A stretch of 64,000 nucleotides of DNA from Urbifossiella sp046350095 (GTDB lineage Bacteria > Planctomycetota > Planctomycetia > Gemmatales > Gemmataceae). How positions within the stretch are numbered: the stretch's first letter is position 1; every line of letters begins with the position of its first letter. A program made the translations under genes and the position numbers. The notes below the pieces were generated by a model. The model searched no databases, was not told the DNA's origin, and worked only from the letters and a program-made list of their open reading frames with translations. Positions 1-10,383 of the stretch are shown here, one piece after another. The stretch is from contig JAXMBA010000002.1 in assembly GCA_046350095.1 (NCBI GenBank), positions 372,001 to 436,000 of the forward strand, read 5' to 3'.

Positions 1-3000
1 ATCAAACCGTACGATTCGTGCAGGGCGATGATCTCGGGTTTGCCGTCCCCGTCCAGATCCCCTGCGGCGAGATTTGCTGCCCCGACGACCTCCGCGGCGG
101 GGTCGATTGCCGCCCACAACTCCGTCCCGTCGACCCCGGACACCGCCCGTACCAGGCCGTCTCGCTCGTAGATGCTTCCGTTGTTGCTGTACGTACTGTA
201 AACGATTTCGGAGATGCCATCGCCCGTGAGGTCGATGACGAGCGGGGTGTTGGTGACCTGGTTCGAGTCCGGCCGCACCGCGTAGGTGGTCTTCCGCCAC
301 TCGACGACCGGGTCGAAGCCGCGGGCCGCCGAACCGGGGTCGATTACGGTTACGTTGAACGACTGCTCGTCGAACCCGCCCCTGCCGTCGTCGACGCGGA
401 CTGTTACCGGCACCGTCTGCCCGGCCTGCGATTGCGGCGGAGCCCAAGTAACAACCCCGGTCGTCCCGTCGATGCCCATCCCCGCGGGGGCCCGCGTGAG
501 TGTGTATGACAGCAACGCTCCGTCCGGGTCGAGCGCCGCCGCCTGATAGCGGTAGCTCGGTATCGGCGGGCCGGAGAGCCGCACATTGTCCAAGCCCGAA
601 CTGTCAGGCCCGCCATTGTTCCCGAACATCTCAATCTTAATCCGGAGGCTGCTGACGTTTCGCACGAGGTTGTCCCAACTCCCCGCTGTGACCTCCCAGG
701 ACGCTTCCTCGAACGGGATCGAAAAGGTGAGCCAGTCGGTCGGACTCACCGCAGGAATGGGCCCGACCCAGCGGGCCGAACCGCCCGGGCCCGAGAGGAT
801 GACGGCTCGCGGCTCGACGATCCACACACCCGTCCCCGGGTTGAGGATGCGCTGGTCGAACGACAACACCCCTCCGACGTAACTCGACAGATCACCGAGG
901 AACCGTGACGGCGCAATTGCATACGTCGGGTGGGGGATCGGGATTTGCGCATACCGGAGATACCCAGCGGGATTCCCACCGGTCGACACCCATGAAATGT
1001 CACTCGAGTTGTGGTCCGAGGTCCACCCATCCAGCCCGATGTCGAACGTCGACTCGATGATGCCCGACGAAGCCGCGACAAACGCCACCGGGGGTGCCGT
1101 GCTCACGATCACCGGCGGCCGGTTCCCCCCGGCCCCGACGCACACCTCGAACGCCTGGGCTGCGGTCCCGCCGCGGCCGTCCGCCACCACGACGGTCACC
1201 GCCGCGTGGCCGAGCTGGGCGGCGGCCGGTGTCCAGGTGATCACCCCCGTCGCCGGGTCGATCATCATCCCCTGGGGGGCACCGGCCGCCAGCAAGAAGG
1301 TCAGGGCGTCGGCGTCCGGGTCCGCCGCGTCGGCGTCGTACTGGTAGACCGACCCGAGGTCCACGTCCGCCACCGGCCGGGTGGTGAAGACCGGCGGCCG
1401 GTTCGGCCGCGGCGCCGCCGCGACGAGGGTGAAGGTCTGCTCGGCGAACCCGCCGCGGGCGTCGGAGACGCGAAGGGTGACGGCCTGTGCTCCGACCTGG
1501 CCGGCGGTCGGGGTCCACGCCAGCTCCCCGGTCGCCGGGTCGACCGCCATCCCGGCCGGGCCGGCGACGAGGGAGAATGACAGCGGGTCACCGTCCGGGT
1601 CGGCGGCGGCCGCGGCGTAGGCGTACCCCCGCCCGACGGTCGCCTCGAGCTCGGGCACGGACGTGAACGCCGGCGGCCGGTTGGGGACGCCGAAAAAGAC
1701 CAGGTCGTAGGTGAACCGGCTGCGGTTCGGGTTGGCGAACGCGAGGCTCAGCGTCCCGGTCGCGGCCCCCGGCGCGAGCGCCCCGCCGCCGGTCACCAGC
1801 CCGGTGAAGTCGTAGTACGGGGTGCCGTCCGGGAGCGTCCCGGCCGCGCCCAGCACCCGCACGGCCGGGTCGGAGACGTTGCGGACCGCGGCGTACAGCG
1901 GCACCCCGGTCGGGTAGCTCCCGACGTTCCGGACGGCCACGTCGGCGTAGAGGGTGCGGCTCTGCTCGTGGAACGCGGTCCGGGCGTACTCCGGCCGGAA
2001 GCCCGCAGTCACATCGACGAACCGGGACAGGTCGACCGCCCCGGCCGGCGCGCCGACCCCCGTCACGGTCAGGTCGGCGCTCGCCTGCTGGCCGTACAGG
2101 TCGGTGGCGACGACGTGGTACCGGTTCACGCCCGCGCGGACGTCGGCGTGTGTGACAAAACTGCCGCCGGCGTCGAGCGCCTCGACCTCCGCGCCGTTCA
2201 CCGTCACCGACACGATGCGGTTGTGGGGGGCGTCGGTCCCCTCTACCCGGTAGACGGTGTCCGCGAGCGGGTCGGCGACGAACATCGTCCGGCCGTCGCG
2301 GCTGAACGCGATCCCGCCCTGGGATGTCAGGCCGCTGAGGAAGACCTCCTTCGTCCCGTCGGCCTTGACCCGGTAGTAGTCCGTCCCCGTCGCGGTTGCC
2401 ACGCTGACGTACAGGTCGAAGCCGAACGAGCCCCCGGGGCCGAACGCCATGAACCCGGGGAGGCCGGGGAACGTGGCCAGCGGGGCCGAAACCTGCCCCG
2501 CGGGGTCCACGGTCCGGAGCCCGCGGACGGACGGGTTGGCGTCCGTGATGTAGAGGTTCGTACCGAACCCGCCGCCCGGGCCGAACGCCACCGACAGGGT
2601 CCGAAGCCCGGTCTGCCCGGACAGGTCAAAGCTCCCGTCGTTGACGAACACGGCCACGTCGCCCTGGGTCCCCACCCGGAGCACGTCGCCCGGGTAGTCG
2701 GTCGAGTTCGCGATGTAGAGGCCGGTCCCGAACGCACCCCCCGGGGCGAAGGCGAAATTGCCTGGTTCCCCGAGGGCCGTGAGGTCGCCGGGGAGTGCGG
2801 AGGTAAGTGACGTGAAGTCAAACCAGTTGCCGGACCGATCGACCCGGAGGAGGGCGCCGCCGTGGTCCCCCGGCCGCCCCCCGTCGCGGTTGTTCGCCGA
2901 GACGTACAGGAACTCCCCGTACGCGCTGCCGGCCGGGGCGAAGCGCATGTAGTACGGGTCGGCCTCGGGCGGGAGCGCCGAAAACAGGCTGGCCACCCCG

Positions 3001-6000
3001 GCGGGCGAGACCCGGAATACGCTCTCGGGTTCGGCCCCGGGGCCGGCTGGTGAGTCGTACGGGTAGATGCTGCTCGAGACGTACAGGTCCGCGCCGAACG
3101 GCGAGCCGTCGGGGGCGAGCGCCAGCCCGTACGGCTTGGGCACCGAGGCGAACGCGGACACGCCGAAGCCGGCCGGGGCCGTCAGCCCCGGCGCGGGGGG
3201 TAGGGCCGGGGGCGGCGGGCTGAACGCGACCCCGACCCCCGAGATGAGCAGCTCCGAATCCTGGGGCGACTGGCCGCCGTAGGCGGACGAGGTCACCGAG
3301 AGCGTCGGCGGGGGGTCGGCGAGCCCTTCGGGGGCGGCGGCCGCCGCCCCGAGGTCGAACGTGCCGACCGCCCCGAGCCGGCCGGTCCGGGCGTTCGCCC
3401 CGGTCGGGTAGTGGAATACCGATCTCCGCGCCCGGTCGAGCACCCACAGGTCCGCCCCCCCGGCCGGATTCCGGGTGATCCCGCTCGGTACCGTATTGTC
3501 CCCGTCCAGCTCCCAGCGGCCGAGGAGCGTCCCCGCCACGTCGTAGACGAACACCGCAGCCATGCCGTCGTCGGTCACCCACACCGTCGCCCCGTCGGTC
3601 ACCAGGTCGCTCGGCGAGGCGTTCGCCGCGTCGAGGGCGAAGGCGGCGTCCGCCGCCGCGGCCCCGGCCGTCCGCCCCATCCCCCCGGCGTACCGCCGCA
3701 CCGTCTGCGTCCCCCGGTCGACCAGCCACAGGTCGCCGTTGTGGACCGACACCCCCTGCGGGTCGGAGGCGTCGGCCGCCCACCGGCCGAGGATCCCGCC
3801 GGCCGGGCCGAAGACGCTGACCTCCCGCGTCGCGGCGTCCACCAGCCACACCCGGTCGCCGGCCGGGTTGCTGGCCGCCCCGCGGACGTCCCCCACGCCC
3901 GGCGTGTCGAACCCGCCGGAGTCGAGCCCCTCGGCCCCGTAGCGGAACGCCCGGTCGGCCGCGGCGTCCGCGACGAAGAACTTGACCGCCGCGTCGGCCG
4001 GGTCGGCGGACGGGAGGGCGACGGTGGCGAGCGTCACCGCCGAGCCGGTGTCGCGGTCGTTGTTCACCAGCCGGAACACGAGGGTCGCCACCGTCCCCGC
4101 CGGGACCACCGCCAGGTCGAGGGTGACCGTCCGGCCGGCGACGACCGCCCCGGCCGCGACGGCGACCGCCCCGCCGTCGGTGACGTTGAAGAAGGCGTCC
4201 CGGCCCGGGGCGAACGCCGGCACGAGCGGGTTCCCGGCTGCGTCCAGGAGGGCCGCCTCGAACGCGTCGTTCACGAACCCCGGGTCGGACGTGTCGAACC
4301 CGAGCGACTCGTAGGTGAAGGACAGCGGGGCCGCCCCGGCCGGGACGGCGAACGACCGGGACAGGGTGGTGACGAACGAGTCGCCCTCGGCCAGGACGGG
4401 CCGGCCGCCGCCCGGGGCGACCGACCCGCGGCGCCCGGCCGTGCCGCCCCGCTCGGCGGCGGCCCACCCGGCGAGGTCAGTCGGGAAGAAGACTTCGCCG
4501 CCGCGGACGAGGAGGGTGAACGTCCCGGTCGAGCGCAGGTCCCCGTCGGAGACGGTGAGCGTGACGGTGGCACTCCCGGTCCGGCCGGCGGCCGGAGCGA
4601 GTGTGACCGTCCGGGCGGCCGCGGCCCCGCCAAGGGTGATCGCGCCGGCGGGGAGAAGTACCGGATCCGACGACACGGCCGTCACCCCCAGGTCCGCGGC
4701 CGGCGTCTCGACGTCGCCGACGGTGAACGCGACCGGCCCGACGGCCGTCCCGGCGGCGGTCGCCTGGTCCGGGACGGCGGAGACGGTCGGGGGGGTGTTC
4801 CCGGCGGGGCGGGGGTTCACCACCACCTCGAACGAGTCGGCGGCGGTGAGGGCGCCGTCCGAGACGGTGAGCGTCACCCGCGCCCGCCCGGTCCGGCCGG
4901 CGGCCGGGGTCACCGTCACCGACCGGTTCGACCCGGTTCCGGTGATCACGACGCCGCCGGCGGGGAGGAGAAGCGGGTCGGAGGTGGTGACCGTTACCAC
5001 GAGGGCCGCGGCCGGCGTCTCGGCGTCGCCGACGGTGAACGCGACCGGCCCCACCCGCACCCCCTCCGTCGTGGCGAGGTCCGGGACGTCGCTGACCGTC
5101 GGGGCGGAGTTTGCCGGCGGCTGCGGGAGGGTCGGCGGATCGGGTACCTCGGCCGCCGCGCGGAAGGCGACGAGCGCGTCGTTCAGGTCTTCGTCCGCCC
5201 CGGGGGTGTCCTCGAACGCGGCCCGGTTCCGGGGGCCGACCCGGAACAGGTCCGCCGCCCCGGGGTTCGCGGCCGCGAACGGGAAGACGGCCAGGGCCGC
5301 CCCCGCCGGGTCGTTGGCCGGGTTCGCGACGAGCCAGTCCTCGACGGACCCGCCCCGGACGAGGTACACCCCGTACCGCACCCCCGCGGGGAGGTCGAAC
5401 GCGACCGACCGGCCCGCCCCCGAGCCGGCCGGGAAGAGCGGCCGGCGGCGGTCGGCCGCGAGGGCGGCGGCGGCATACCCCGGCTCCCCGGGGGCGAGGC
5501 CCCCCACCGCCCCTTCCGCGTCGTCGACCCGGTAGAGCCCGACCTCGCCCGGGTGGTCGGTGAACCGGCGGAGCAGGTCGGCGGCGGCCGCCACCGCCGC
5601 CCCGGCGTCCCCGGGGGCGAGGAGCGTCCGCCCGTCGAAGAGCGGCGCCCGGGGCGGCGGGGCGGAAACGCCGAGCCCGAGGGGCCTCCCGTCGGTCACT
5701 GCGAAGACGCTCTGCTCGTTGGCGAACGTGTACCCGTCCCAGGCTGTGATTCGCGGCCCGCCGCCCTCCCCGGGGCCGGTCAGGACGTCGGCGAACGCGT
5801 CGCCGTCGAGGTCCGCCGCCGCGACGCGCACCCCGCCCCGGAACCGCGTCTCGTACACCTGCCAGCCGGCGAACTGCGTCCCCCGACCCCCGAAGACGCC
5901 GACGACCGGGTCGGCCCCCGCCCCGGCCCCGACGACCGCGTCGGCCAGCCCGTTCCCGTCCACGTCCCCGGCCGCGACCCACGCCCCGCCGCGGGCCGAC

Positions 6001-6779
6001 GGGTCGAACGCGAGGTACGACGCGAGGACCGCCCCGGTCGGGCCGTCGAACACCTTGACGTGGGCCGCCCCGCCGGCCCCCGGGGCGGTGATGACGTCGG
6101 CGGCCCCGTCCCCGTCGGTGTCCCCGGCGGCGACGGCGACCCCGCCGCGGAAGTCGGGGGCGTAGGCGAAGAAGTCCCGGCCGCGGTTCCGGCCGGCCCC
6201 GTCGAACACCCGGACGTGCGGCCCGCCCCCCTCGCCCGGGGCGGTGACGACCTCGGCCACGCCGTCCCCGTCGAGGTCGGCGACGGCGACCCGCACCCCG
6301 CCCCGGAACCCCGGGTCGTAGGCGAAGAAGCTCGCGAGTTGAGTTCCGGTCAGCGGGTCGGTGACGGTCACCCGGGCCCCGCCCCCGCCCCCGGCCCCGG
6401 CCACCACCTCGGACCGCCCGTCGCCCGTCACGTCCCCGACCGCGACGAACACCCCGCCGAGAAAGCCCGGCTCGTGGGAGAAGAAGGACCCGACGACCGC
6501 CCCGTCGGCGCCGCTGTAGGCGACGACCAGCGGGGGCGCGGTCGGCCCGGGGGCCCCGACCAGGTCGGGGATCCCGTCGCCGGTCAGCTCGGCCGACGAC
6601 AGGGTGAGCCCGCCCCGGAAGGTCGGCTCCGCGGCGGCCGGCGCCAGCCGGTCCTCGAGCCGCTCGGGCGCCAGCCGGCTCCGCCGCGGTAGCGCGTAGC
6701 GGCCGCCGGCCACCCGCCGGAGGCCCCACGCCGCCCACGCCCGGACCCACGACGACCACCACCACCCGCGCCGACCCAT
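1..6779 (-). CDS. Giant secreted FG-GAP / Ig-like / beta-propeller protein (C-terminus beyond window)
   Basis: The reading frame is open from an ATG at 6779 to the left edge, giving 2259 visible codons. The N-terminus is Trp/Arg-rich and followed by LAPERLEDRLAPA (about residues 37-49), a motif typical of planctomycete exported giant proteins. FG-GAP-type repeats with DxDGDG-like calcium loops span about residues 50-360. A DUF4114-like segment (DLFRVGPRN then FEDTPGADEDLNDA) lies around 460-530, then two Ig/cadherin-like repeats, two propeller-like regions (about 940-1130 and 1180-1490), two putative-Ig repeats (PDGDPLSF, DPATGELAWTP), a laminin-B-like segment near residues 1900-2080 (SRFLGD), and a further FG-GAP start at the edge (GDLDGDGKPEII). 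It is probably a calcium-binding adhesin or cell-surface scaffold. It lies 142 bp downstream of the sigma/kinase pair on the same strand. The domain order is my reading; the exact function is unknown. Confidence 0.85.
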   Translation of the reverse strand, partial: MGRRGWWWSSWVRAWAAWGLRRVAGGRYALPRRSRLAPERLEDRLAPAAAEPTFRGGLTLSSAELTGDGIPDLVGAPGPTAPPLVVAYSGADGAVVGSFFSHEPGFLGGVFVAVGDVTGDGRSEVVAGAGGGGGARVTVTDPLTGTQLASFFAYDPGFRGGVRVAVADLDGDGVAEVVTAPGEGGGPHVRVFDGAGRNRGRDFFAYAPDFRGGVAVAAGDTDGDGAADVITAPGAGGAAHVKVFDGPTGAVLASYLAFDPSARGGAWVAAGDVDGNGLADAVVGAGAGADPVVGVFGGRGTQFAGWQVYETRFRGGVRVAAADLDGDAFADVLTGPGEGGGPRITAWDGYTFANEQSVFAVTDGRPLGLGVSAPPPRAPLFDGRTLLAPGDAGAAVAAAADLLRRFTDHPGEVGLYRVDDAEGAVGGLAPGEPGYAAAALAADRRRPLFPAGSGAGRSVAFDLPAGVRYGVYLVRGGSVEDWLVANPANDPAGAALAVFPFAAANPGAADLFRVGPRNRAAFEDTPGADEDLNDALVAFRAAAEVPDPPTLPQPPANSAPTVSDVPDLATTEGVRVGPVAFTVGDAETPAAALVVTVTTSDPLLLPAGGVVITGTGSNRSVTVTPAAGRTGRARVTLTVSDGALTAADSFEVVVNPRPAGNTPPTVSAVPDQATAAGTAVGPVAFTVGDVETPAADLGVTAVSSDPVLLPAGAITLGGAAAARTVTLAPAAGRTGSATVTLTVSDGDLRSTGTFTLLVRGGEVFFPTDLAGWAAAERGGTAGRRGSVAPGGGRPVLAEGDSFVTTLSRSFAVPAGAAPLSFTYESLGFDTSDPGFVNDAFEAALLDAAGNPLVPAFAPGRDAFFNVTDGGAVAVAAGAVVAGRTVTLDLAVVPAGTVATLVFRLVNNDRDTGSAVTLATVALPSADPADAAVKFFVADAAADRAFRYGAEGLDSGGFDTPGVGDVRGAASNPAGDRVWLVDAATREVSVFGPAGGILGRWAADASDPQGVSVHNGDLWLVDRGTQTVRRYAGGMGRTAGAAAADAAFALDAANASPSDLVTDGATVWVTDDGMAAVFVYDVAGTLLGRWELDGDNTVPSGITRNPAGGADLWVLDRARRSVFHYPTGANARTGRLGAVGTFDLGAAAAAPEGLADPPPTLSVTSSAYGGQSPQDSELLISGVGVAFSPPPPALPPAPGLTAPAGFGVSAFASVPKPYGLALAPDGSPFGADLYVSSSIYPYDSPAGPGAEPESVFRVSPAGVASLFSALPPEADPYYMRFAPAGSAYGEFLYVSANNRDGGRPGDHGGALLRVDRSGNWFDFTSLTSALPGDLTALGEPGNFAFAPGGAFGTGLYIANSTDYPGDVLRVGTQGDVAVFVNDGSFDLSGQTGLRTLSVAFGPGGGFGTNLYITDANPSVRGLRTVDPAGQVSAPLATFPGLPGFMAFGPGGSFGFDLYVSVATATGTDYYRVKADGTKEVFLSGLTSQGGIAFSRDGRTMFVADPLADTVYRVEGTDAPHNRIVSVTVNGAEVEALDAGGSFVTHADVRAGVNRYHVVATDLYGQQASADLTVTGVGAPAGAVDLSRFVDVTAGFRPEYARTAFHEQSRTLYADVAVRNVGSYPTGVPLYAAVRNVSDPAVRVLGAAGTLPDGTPYYDFTGLVTGGGALAPGAATGTLSLAFANPNRSRFTYDLVFFGVPNRPPAFTSVPELEATVGRGYAYAAAAADPDGDPLSFSLVAGPAGMAVDPATGELAWTPTAGQVGAQAVTLRVSDARGGFAEQTFTLVAAAPRPNRPPVFTTRPVADVDLGSVYQYDADAADPDADALTFLLAAGAPQGMMIDPATGVITWTPAAAQLGHAAVTVVVADGRGGTAAQAFEVCVGAGGNRPPVIVSTAPPVAFVAASSGIIESTFDIGLDGWTSDHNSSDISWVSTGGNPAGYLRYAQIPIPHPTYAIAPSRFLGDLSSYVGGVLSFDQRILNPGTGVWIVEPRAVILSGPGGSARWVGPIPAVSPTDWLTFSIPFEEASWEVTAGSWDNLVRNVSSLRIKIEMFGNNGGPDSSGLDNVRLSGPPIPSYRYQAAALDPDGALLSYTLTRAPAGMGIDGTTGVVTWAPPQSQAGQTVPVTVRVDDGRGGFDEQSFNVTVIDPGSAARGFDPVVEWRKTTYAVRPDSNQVTNTPLVIDLTGDGISEIVYSTYSNNGSIYERDGLVRAVSGVDGTELWAAIDPAAEVVGAANLAAGDLDGDGKPEIIALHESYGL

Positions 6780-6921
6780 GGGCGACTCCGACCCCGGCCC
6801 GGGCGCGACGGCACCGCGGGGTCGGTCGTCCGACCGGCGGGCGGGCAGTCCGCAAGGGCACAAGGTGTTGGACCCGGACGGCGGCCGCGTCCCGACGCGA
6901 AATCCCGAAAAAACTGGCCCG

Positions 6922-9711
6922 CTACCGTCGGGGCGGATCGCCGGCGGTCGCGAGTGCGGCCTCGGCCTGCCCCACCAGCACCCGCCCGTCGGTCGCAAAC
7001 CTCAACCCGCCCAGTCTTTCGGCCGCGGCCTTGGCCGACTGAGCGGCCTCGGCCCGCCCCGCCCGCGCGTGGCCGACCGCCAGGCCGTACCCCGCGAGCG
7101 CCCGGTCCGCGACCCTGGCCTGTGGGTCTGCGGCCACGGCCTCGAGCTGCGCGACAGCCGCGTCGTGCCGACCCACCCGGAGCGCCGAGAAGCCGAGGCC
7201 GAGCCGGGCCGTGACGGGGCCGAACCCCGGGGCCAGTCGCTCGAACTCGGCCGCCAGCGGGGCCGGGTCCACGACCCCGCCCAGGGGCACGAGTGCACGG
7301 CTGAGGAGGACGGCGTCCCGCCGGTAGGTCGGCGGGAGTGTGTCCTGGGCGGCGGCCATCGCCGCGAGCGCCGTCCGCGAGGCGTCCGGCCGCCCCGCGA
7401 GGTACTCGAGCTGGCCGATCCAGAACCGGCACGCCGCGAGGTTGTACCGGTACTCGGGCTGGGCGGGGTGGTCGGCGGCCAGCTTCACCCAGTCCTTCTC
7501 GGCCCCCCGGAGGTACCCGCCGGCCTGGTCGAACTTCCCCCGCGCCACGAGGAGCGCCCCGAGCTCGGCCCGGGCCATGACGGTCCCGCCGCGAACCCCA
7601 GGCTCGACCGCGGGGGACTCCCCCGCCAATATGCCGTCGTAGCCGACGGCCGTCCGGAGGGCCGCCTCCGCCGCGTCGGGGTCGCCCGCCGCGGCCCGGA
7701 TCGCGGCCATCCGCTGCCAGTCCCAGACGAGCCGCATGTAGCTCAGGGGGTGCCCGGTCGGGAACCGGTCGCGGAGCCCGTCGTCGACCGCGATGGCCTC
7801 CCGCTGGACCGCCTCGGCCGCCGCGACCTCCCCGCGGTCCAAGTGGTACCCCACCAGGGCCCCGAGGTACGCGCCCTGGAGGTTCCTGTACGACGGGCGC
7901 TCGGGGTAGTCCCGGGCCAGCCGGTCGAAGAGGTCCGCCCCTTCGCGGTGGGCGGCCGCCCACCCGGCGAGGTCGCCGGCGGCCCGCTTCCGGTGCCCGG
8001 CGTACCCGCGGAGCCGGGCCCACTCGAACCGGACCCCGGGGTCGTCCGGGGCGTCGGGGCGGAGCCGCTCCAGCCGGTCCAGCGCCTCCGCGTTCGCAGC
8101 CTCCCACCCGGCGGGGTTCCAGAACCCGTTCTCGACCTCGGCGAGCCGGACGCAGATTCGAACCGCCTCGAGCCGGTCCGCCACGGTCGCCCCGGGCTCG
8201 TCGGCCAGGGCGCAGAGTACGGCCTTCAGCCGCCGGACCCCGTCCCGGTGCTTCTCCTCCAGCTTGACCCCCGGCTGGTGGCGGAGGGCCAGTTCCATGT
8301 CGGCGAGCGTCTCGGTCGCGCCGCGGAGGAGGCCCTCCCGGCGGTCGGCCCGGTCGCGCTCGGCCCGCTCCGACTGGAACGCCCGCCACACGAGGTACGT
8401 ACTCACCGCGAGTCCGACGCCGACCCCGACGACCAGCGCCGCGAGCGTCGCGAGGAGGGGCCGCCGCCGCCGCCCGGCCCACCGCCGGAGCCGCTGCGCC
8501 CCGGAGAGCGGCCGGGCCACGACCGGGTGCCCCGCCAGGAACCGGCGGAGGTCCTGGGCCAGGGCCGCCGCCGTCGGGTAGCGGTCCCGCGGGTCGCGGG
8601 CCAGCGCCTTGTGGACGACGGTCTCGAGGTCTGCCGGGACGGCCGGGTTGTGCCGGCGGAGGGGGGCGACGTCGGCCGCGGCGACCTGCCGGAGGAGGTC
8701 CGGGTCGGAGGCGGCGGTGAAGGGCGGGCGGAGGGCCAGGAGTTCGTAGAGGGTCGCCCCGAGCCCGTACACGTCGGCCCGGTGGTCGACGGCCCCGCCC
8801 GCGGCCTGCTCCGGGCTCATGTACCGGAGCGTCCCCGGTCGGCCGGCCGACGCGCCGGCCGCCCCCGCGCCCGCCCGGGCCAAGCCGAAGTCGGCGAGCC
8901 ACAGCCGGCCGGCCACGTCGAGGAGCAGGTTCCCGGGCTTGACGTCCCGGTGCACGACGTCGGCGTCGTGCGCGTAGGCGAGGGCGTCGGCCGCCTGCAC
9001 CCCGAGCTCGCACGCCCGGCGGACGTACCCCGCGCCGGACACACCGCCCCGGACGGCGGGGGTCGGGTCGCCGTCGGCGAACCCGGCCACCAGCCCCGTC
9101 GCCAGGAGGTCGGCGACCGAGGGGTCGGGCTCGGCGTCTGAATCCGAAGAAAGCCCGGCGTCCCGCCGGAGCGCTCGCACGACCCGGTCGAGCGGGGCCC
9201 CGTCGACGAACTGCATGGCGATGTACGGCACCCCGTCGGCCTCGCCGACGGCGAACACCGGGACGACGTGGGGGTGCTGGAGGAGGGCGGCGGTGCGCGC
9301 CTCGTGGAGGAACCGGCGGCGCCGGGCCGGGTCGGCCGCGGCGAGGGCGGGCAGCACCTTGAGCGCGACCCGCCGGCCGAGCGGCTCCTGCACGGCCTCG
9401 TAGACAACCCCCATCCCGCCCCGGCCGACGACCCGGACGACCCGGTACTCGCCGATCGCTTCCCCCTCCCCGAACGCGGGGCCGAGGTCGGCCGCCGGCC
9501 CGGCGTCGGCCACGAGCCGGCCGACCTCCCGGACCGCGTCGACCGAGGCCAGGAGCGAGGCGAGCTCGCCCCCGAGCTCTGGGCGGTCGGCGACGAGCCC
9601 CGCCGGGTCGATGGGCCTGCCGGACTCCCGGGCCTCAAGGTACTCGGCGAGCGCCCGCGCGAGCCGGGCGTCCCGGCCGGCGTCCGCTGGGAGGGGCGGG
9701 TCGTCCGTCAT
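6922..9711 (-). CDS. Membrane-anchored Ser/Thr protein kinase with helical C-terminal sensor region
   Basis: 929 aa. The Hanks-type kinase core has the glycine loop GRGGMG (96-101), ALK lysine (118), HRDVKPGN (254-261), DFG (274-276) and SPE (299-301). There is an unusually long Asp/Pro-rich insert at about 183-235 between the hinge and the catalytic loop. One membrane helix (about 419-442) separates the cytoplasmic kinase from a ~490-aa Ala/Arg-rich, TPR-like C-terminal region. The N-terminal 85 residues are a helical domain seen in planctomycete kinases. The ATG overlaps the stop codon of the upstream ECF sigma gene (ATGA), so the two are likely translationally coupled and work as a signalling pair. 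A near-identical architecture of the same length lies at 20716-23505. Confidence 0.93.
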   Translation of the reverse strand: MTDDPPLPADAGRDARLARALAEYLEARESGRPIDPAGLVADRPELGGELASLLASVDAVREVGRLVADAGPAADLGPAFGEGEAIGEYRVVRVVGRGGMGVVYEAVQEPLGRRVALKVLPALAAADPARRRRFLHEARTAALLQHPHVVPVFAVGEADGVPYIAMQFVDGAPLDRVVRALRRDAGLSSDSDAEPDPSVADLLATGLVAGFADGDPTPAVRGGVSGAGYVRRACELGVQAADALAYAHDADVVHRDVKPGNLLLDVAGRLWLADFGLARAGAGAAGASAGRPGTLRYMSPEQAAGGAVDHRADVYGLGATLYELLALRPPFTAASDPDLLRQVAAADVAPLRRHNPAVPADLETVVHKALARDPRDRYPTAAALAQDLRRFLAGHPVVARPLSGAQRLRRWAGRRRRPLLATLAALVVGVGVGLAVSTYLVWRAFQSERAERDRADRREGLLRGATETLADMELALRHQPGVKLEEKHRDGVRRLKAVLCALADEPGATVADRLEAVRICVRLAEVENGFWNPAGWEAANAEALDRLERLRPDAPDDPGVRFEWARLRGYAGHRKRAAGDLAGWAAAHREGADLFDRLARDYPERPSYRNLQGAYLGALVGYHLDRGEVAAAEAVQREAIAVDDGLRDRFPTGHPLSYMRLVWDWQRMAAIRAAAGDPDAAEAALRTAVGYDGILAGESPAVEPGVRGGTVMARAELGALLVARGKFDQAGGYLRGAEKDWVKLAADHPAQPEYRYNLAACRFWIGQLEYLAGRPDASRTALAAMAAAQDTLPPTYRRDAVLLSRALVPLGGVVDPAPLAAEFERLAPGFGPVTARLGLGFSALRVGRHDAAVAQLEAVAADPQARVADRALAGYGLAVGHARAGRAEAAQSAKAAAERLGGLRFATDGRVLVGQAEAALATAGDPPRR

Positions 9712-10349
9712 GGGGTGCCGAGCGCCTCCCGGAGCGAGCGCAGCGCCCGGAGCCAGAGCTGGGTCGCGGCGTCCTCCGACCGACCCATGCGCTCCCCGAC
9801 CCGGGCGAACGGGAGCCCCTCGATCTGTCGCAGCACGATCGCCTGCCGCTGGTCCGGTGTCAGCCGCTCGAGCGCGGCGGCGACCCGCACTACCTCGTCC
9901 CCGCGGGCCGCGCGGGCGCTCGGGCTGCTGCCGGGGTCGACCAGCGCCGCGGCGACCGCGGCCGACGAGTCGGCGAGGTCCTCCTCCACCCGGAGGTCAC
10001 GGGCGCGGGTGCCGTAGTAGCGGCGGACGAGCTTCGCGACGCGGGACGCGAGGATCTGCTGGAGCCAGGCCAGGAGTTCGGCCGGGGTCGTGCCGCGGAA
10101 CTCGGCGAACCCGCGGTGCGCCTGGAGGAACGCCTCCTGGACCAGGTCGGCGGGGTCGGCCTTGACCCGGAGCCGGCGGCCGAGGTGCACCTCGGCCAGG
10201 AGTGTCAGGTAGGGGCGGTGGTCGGACAGGAGTGTCCCCCACGCGGCCGGGTCGCCGTGGCGGGCGGCCGCGAGGAGCAGGTGGAGGTGGTCGGACGTCG
10301 GGCCGCCGGTCAGGCCGGCGGGTCGTTCGGGGCGTTGCGGGGCGGACAT
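9708..10349 (-). CDS. ECF RNA polymerase sigma factor, planctomycete-specific type
   Basis: 213 aa from the ATG at 10349. An upstream in-frame extension is low-complexity and not needed. Sigma region 2 is visible around DPADLVQEAFLQAH and region 4 around LTPDQRQAIVLRQIEGLPF followed by the helix-turn-helix VGERMGRSEDAATQLW. Length and motifs fit the planctomycete subfamily of sigma-70/ECF factors that are paired with Ser/Thr kinases. Its stop overlaps the kinase start. No anti-sigma factor is adjacent, so the kinase is the probable regulator (inference). It has a paralog at 23502-24170 with the same partner arrangement. Confidence 0.93.
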   Translation of the reverse strand: MSAPQRPERPAGLTGGPTSDHLHLLLAAARHGDPAAWGTLLSDHRPYLTLLAEVHLGRRLRVKADPADLVQEAFLQAHRGFAEFRGTTPAELLAWLQQILASRVAKLVRRYYGTRARDLRVEEDLADSSAAVAAALVDPGSSPSARAARGDEVVRVAAALERLTPDQRQAIVLRQIEGLPFARVGERMGRSEDAATQLWLRALRSLREALGTP

Positions 10350-10383
10350 CGGGCGGCCCGTCACAGGGGTGGGGATCAGGGTA

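Noticed and set aside
3411..6692. Long plus-strand open frame (1093 codons) opposite the left giant gene
   Set aside because: It is the exact antisense codon phase of the minus-strand giant protein, Arg/Gly/Pro-rich without domains, while the minus frame shows clear FG-GAP and Ig motifs.
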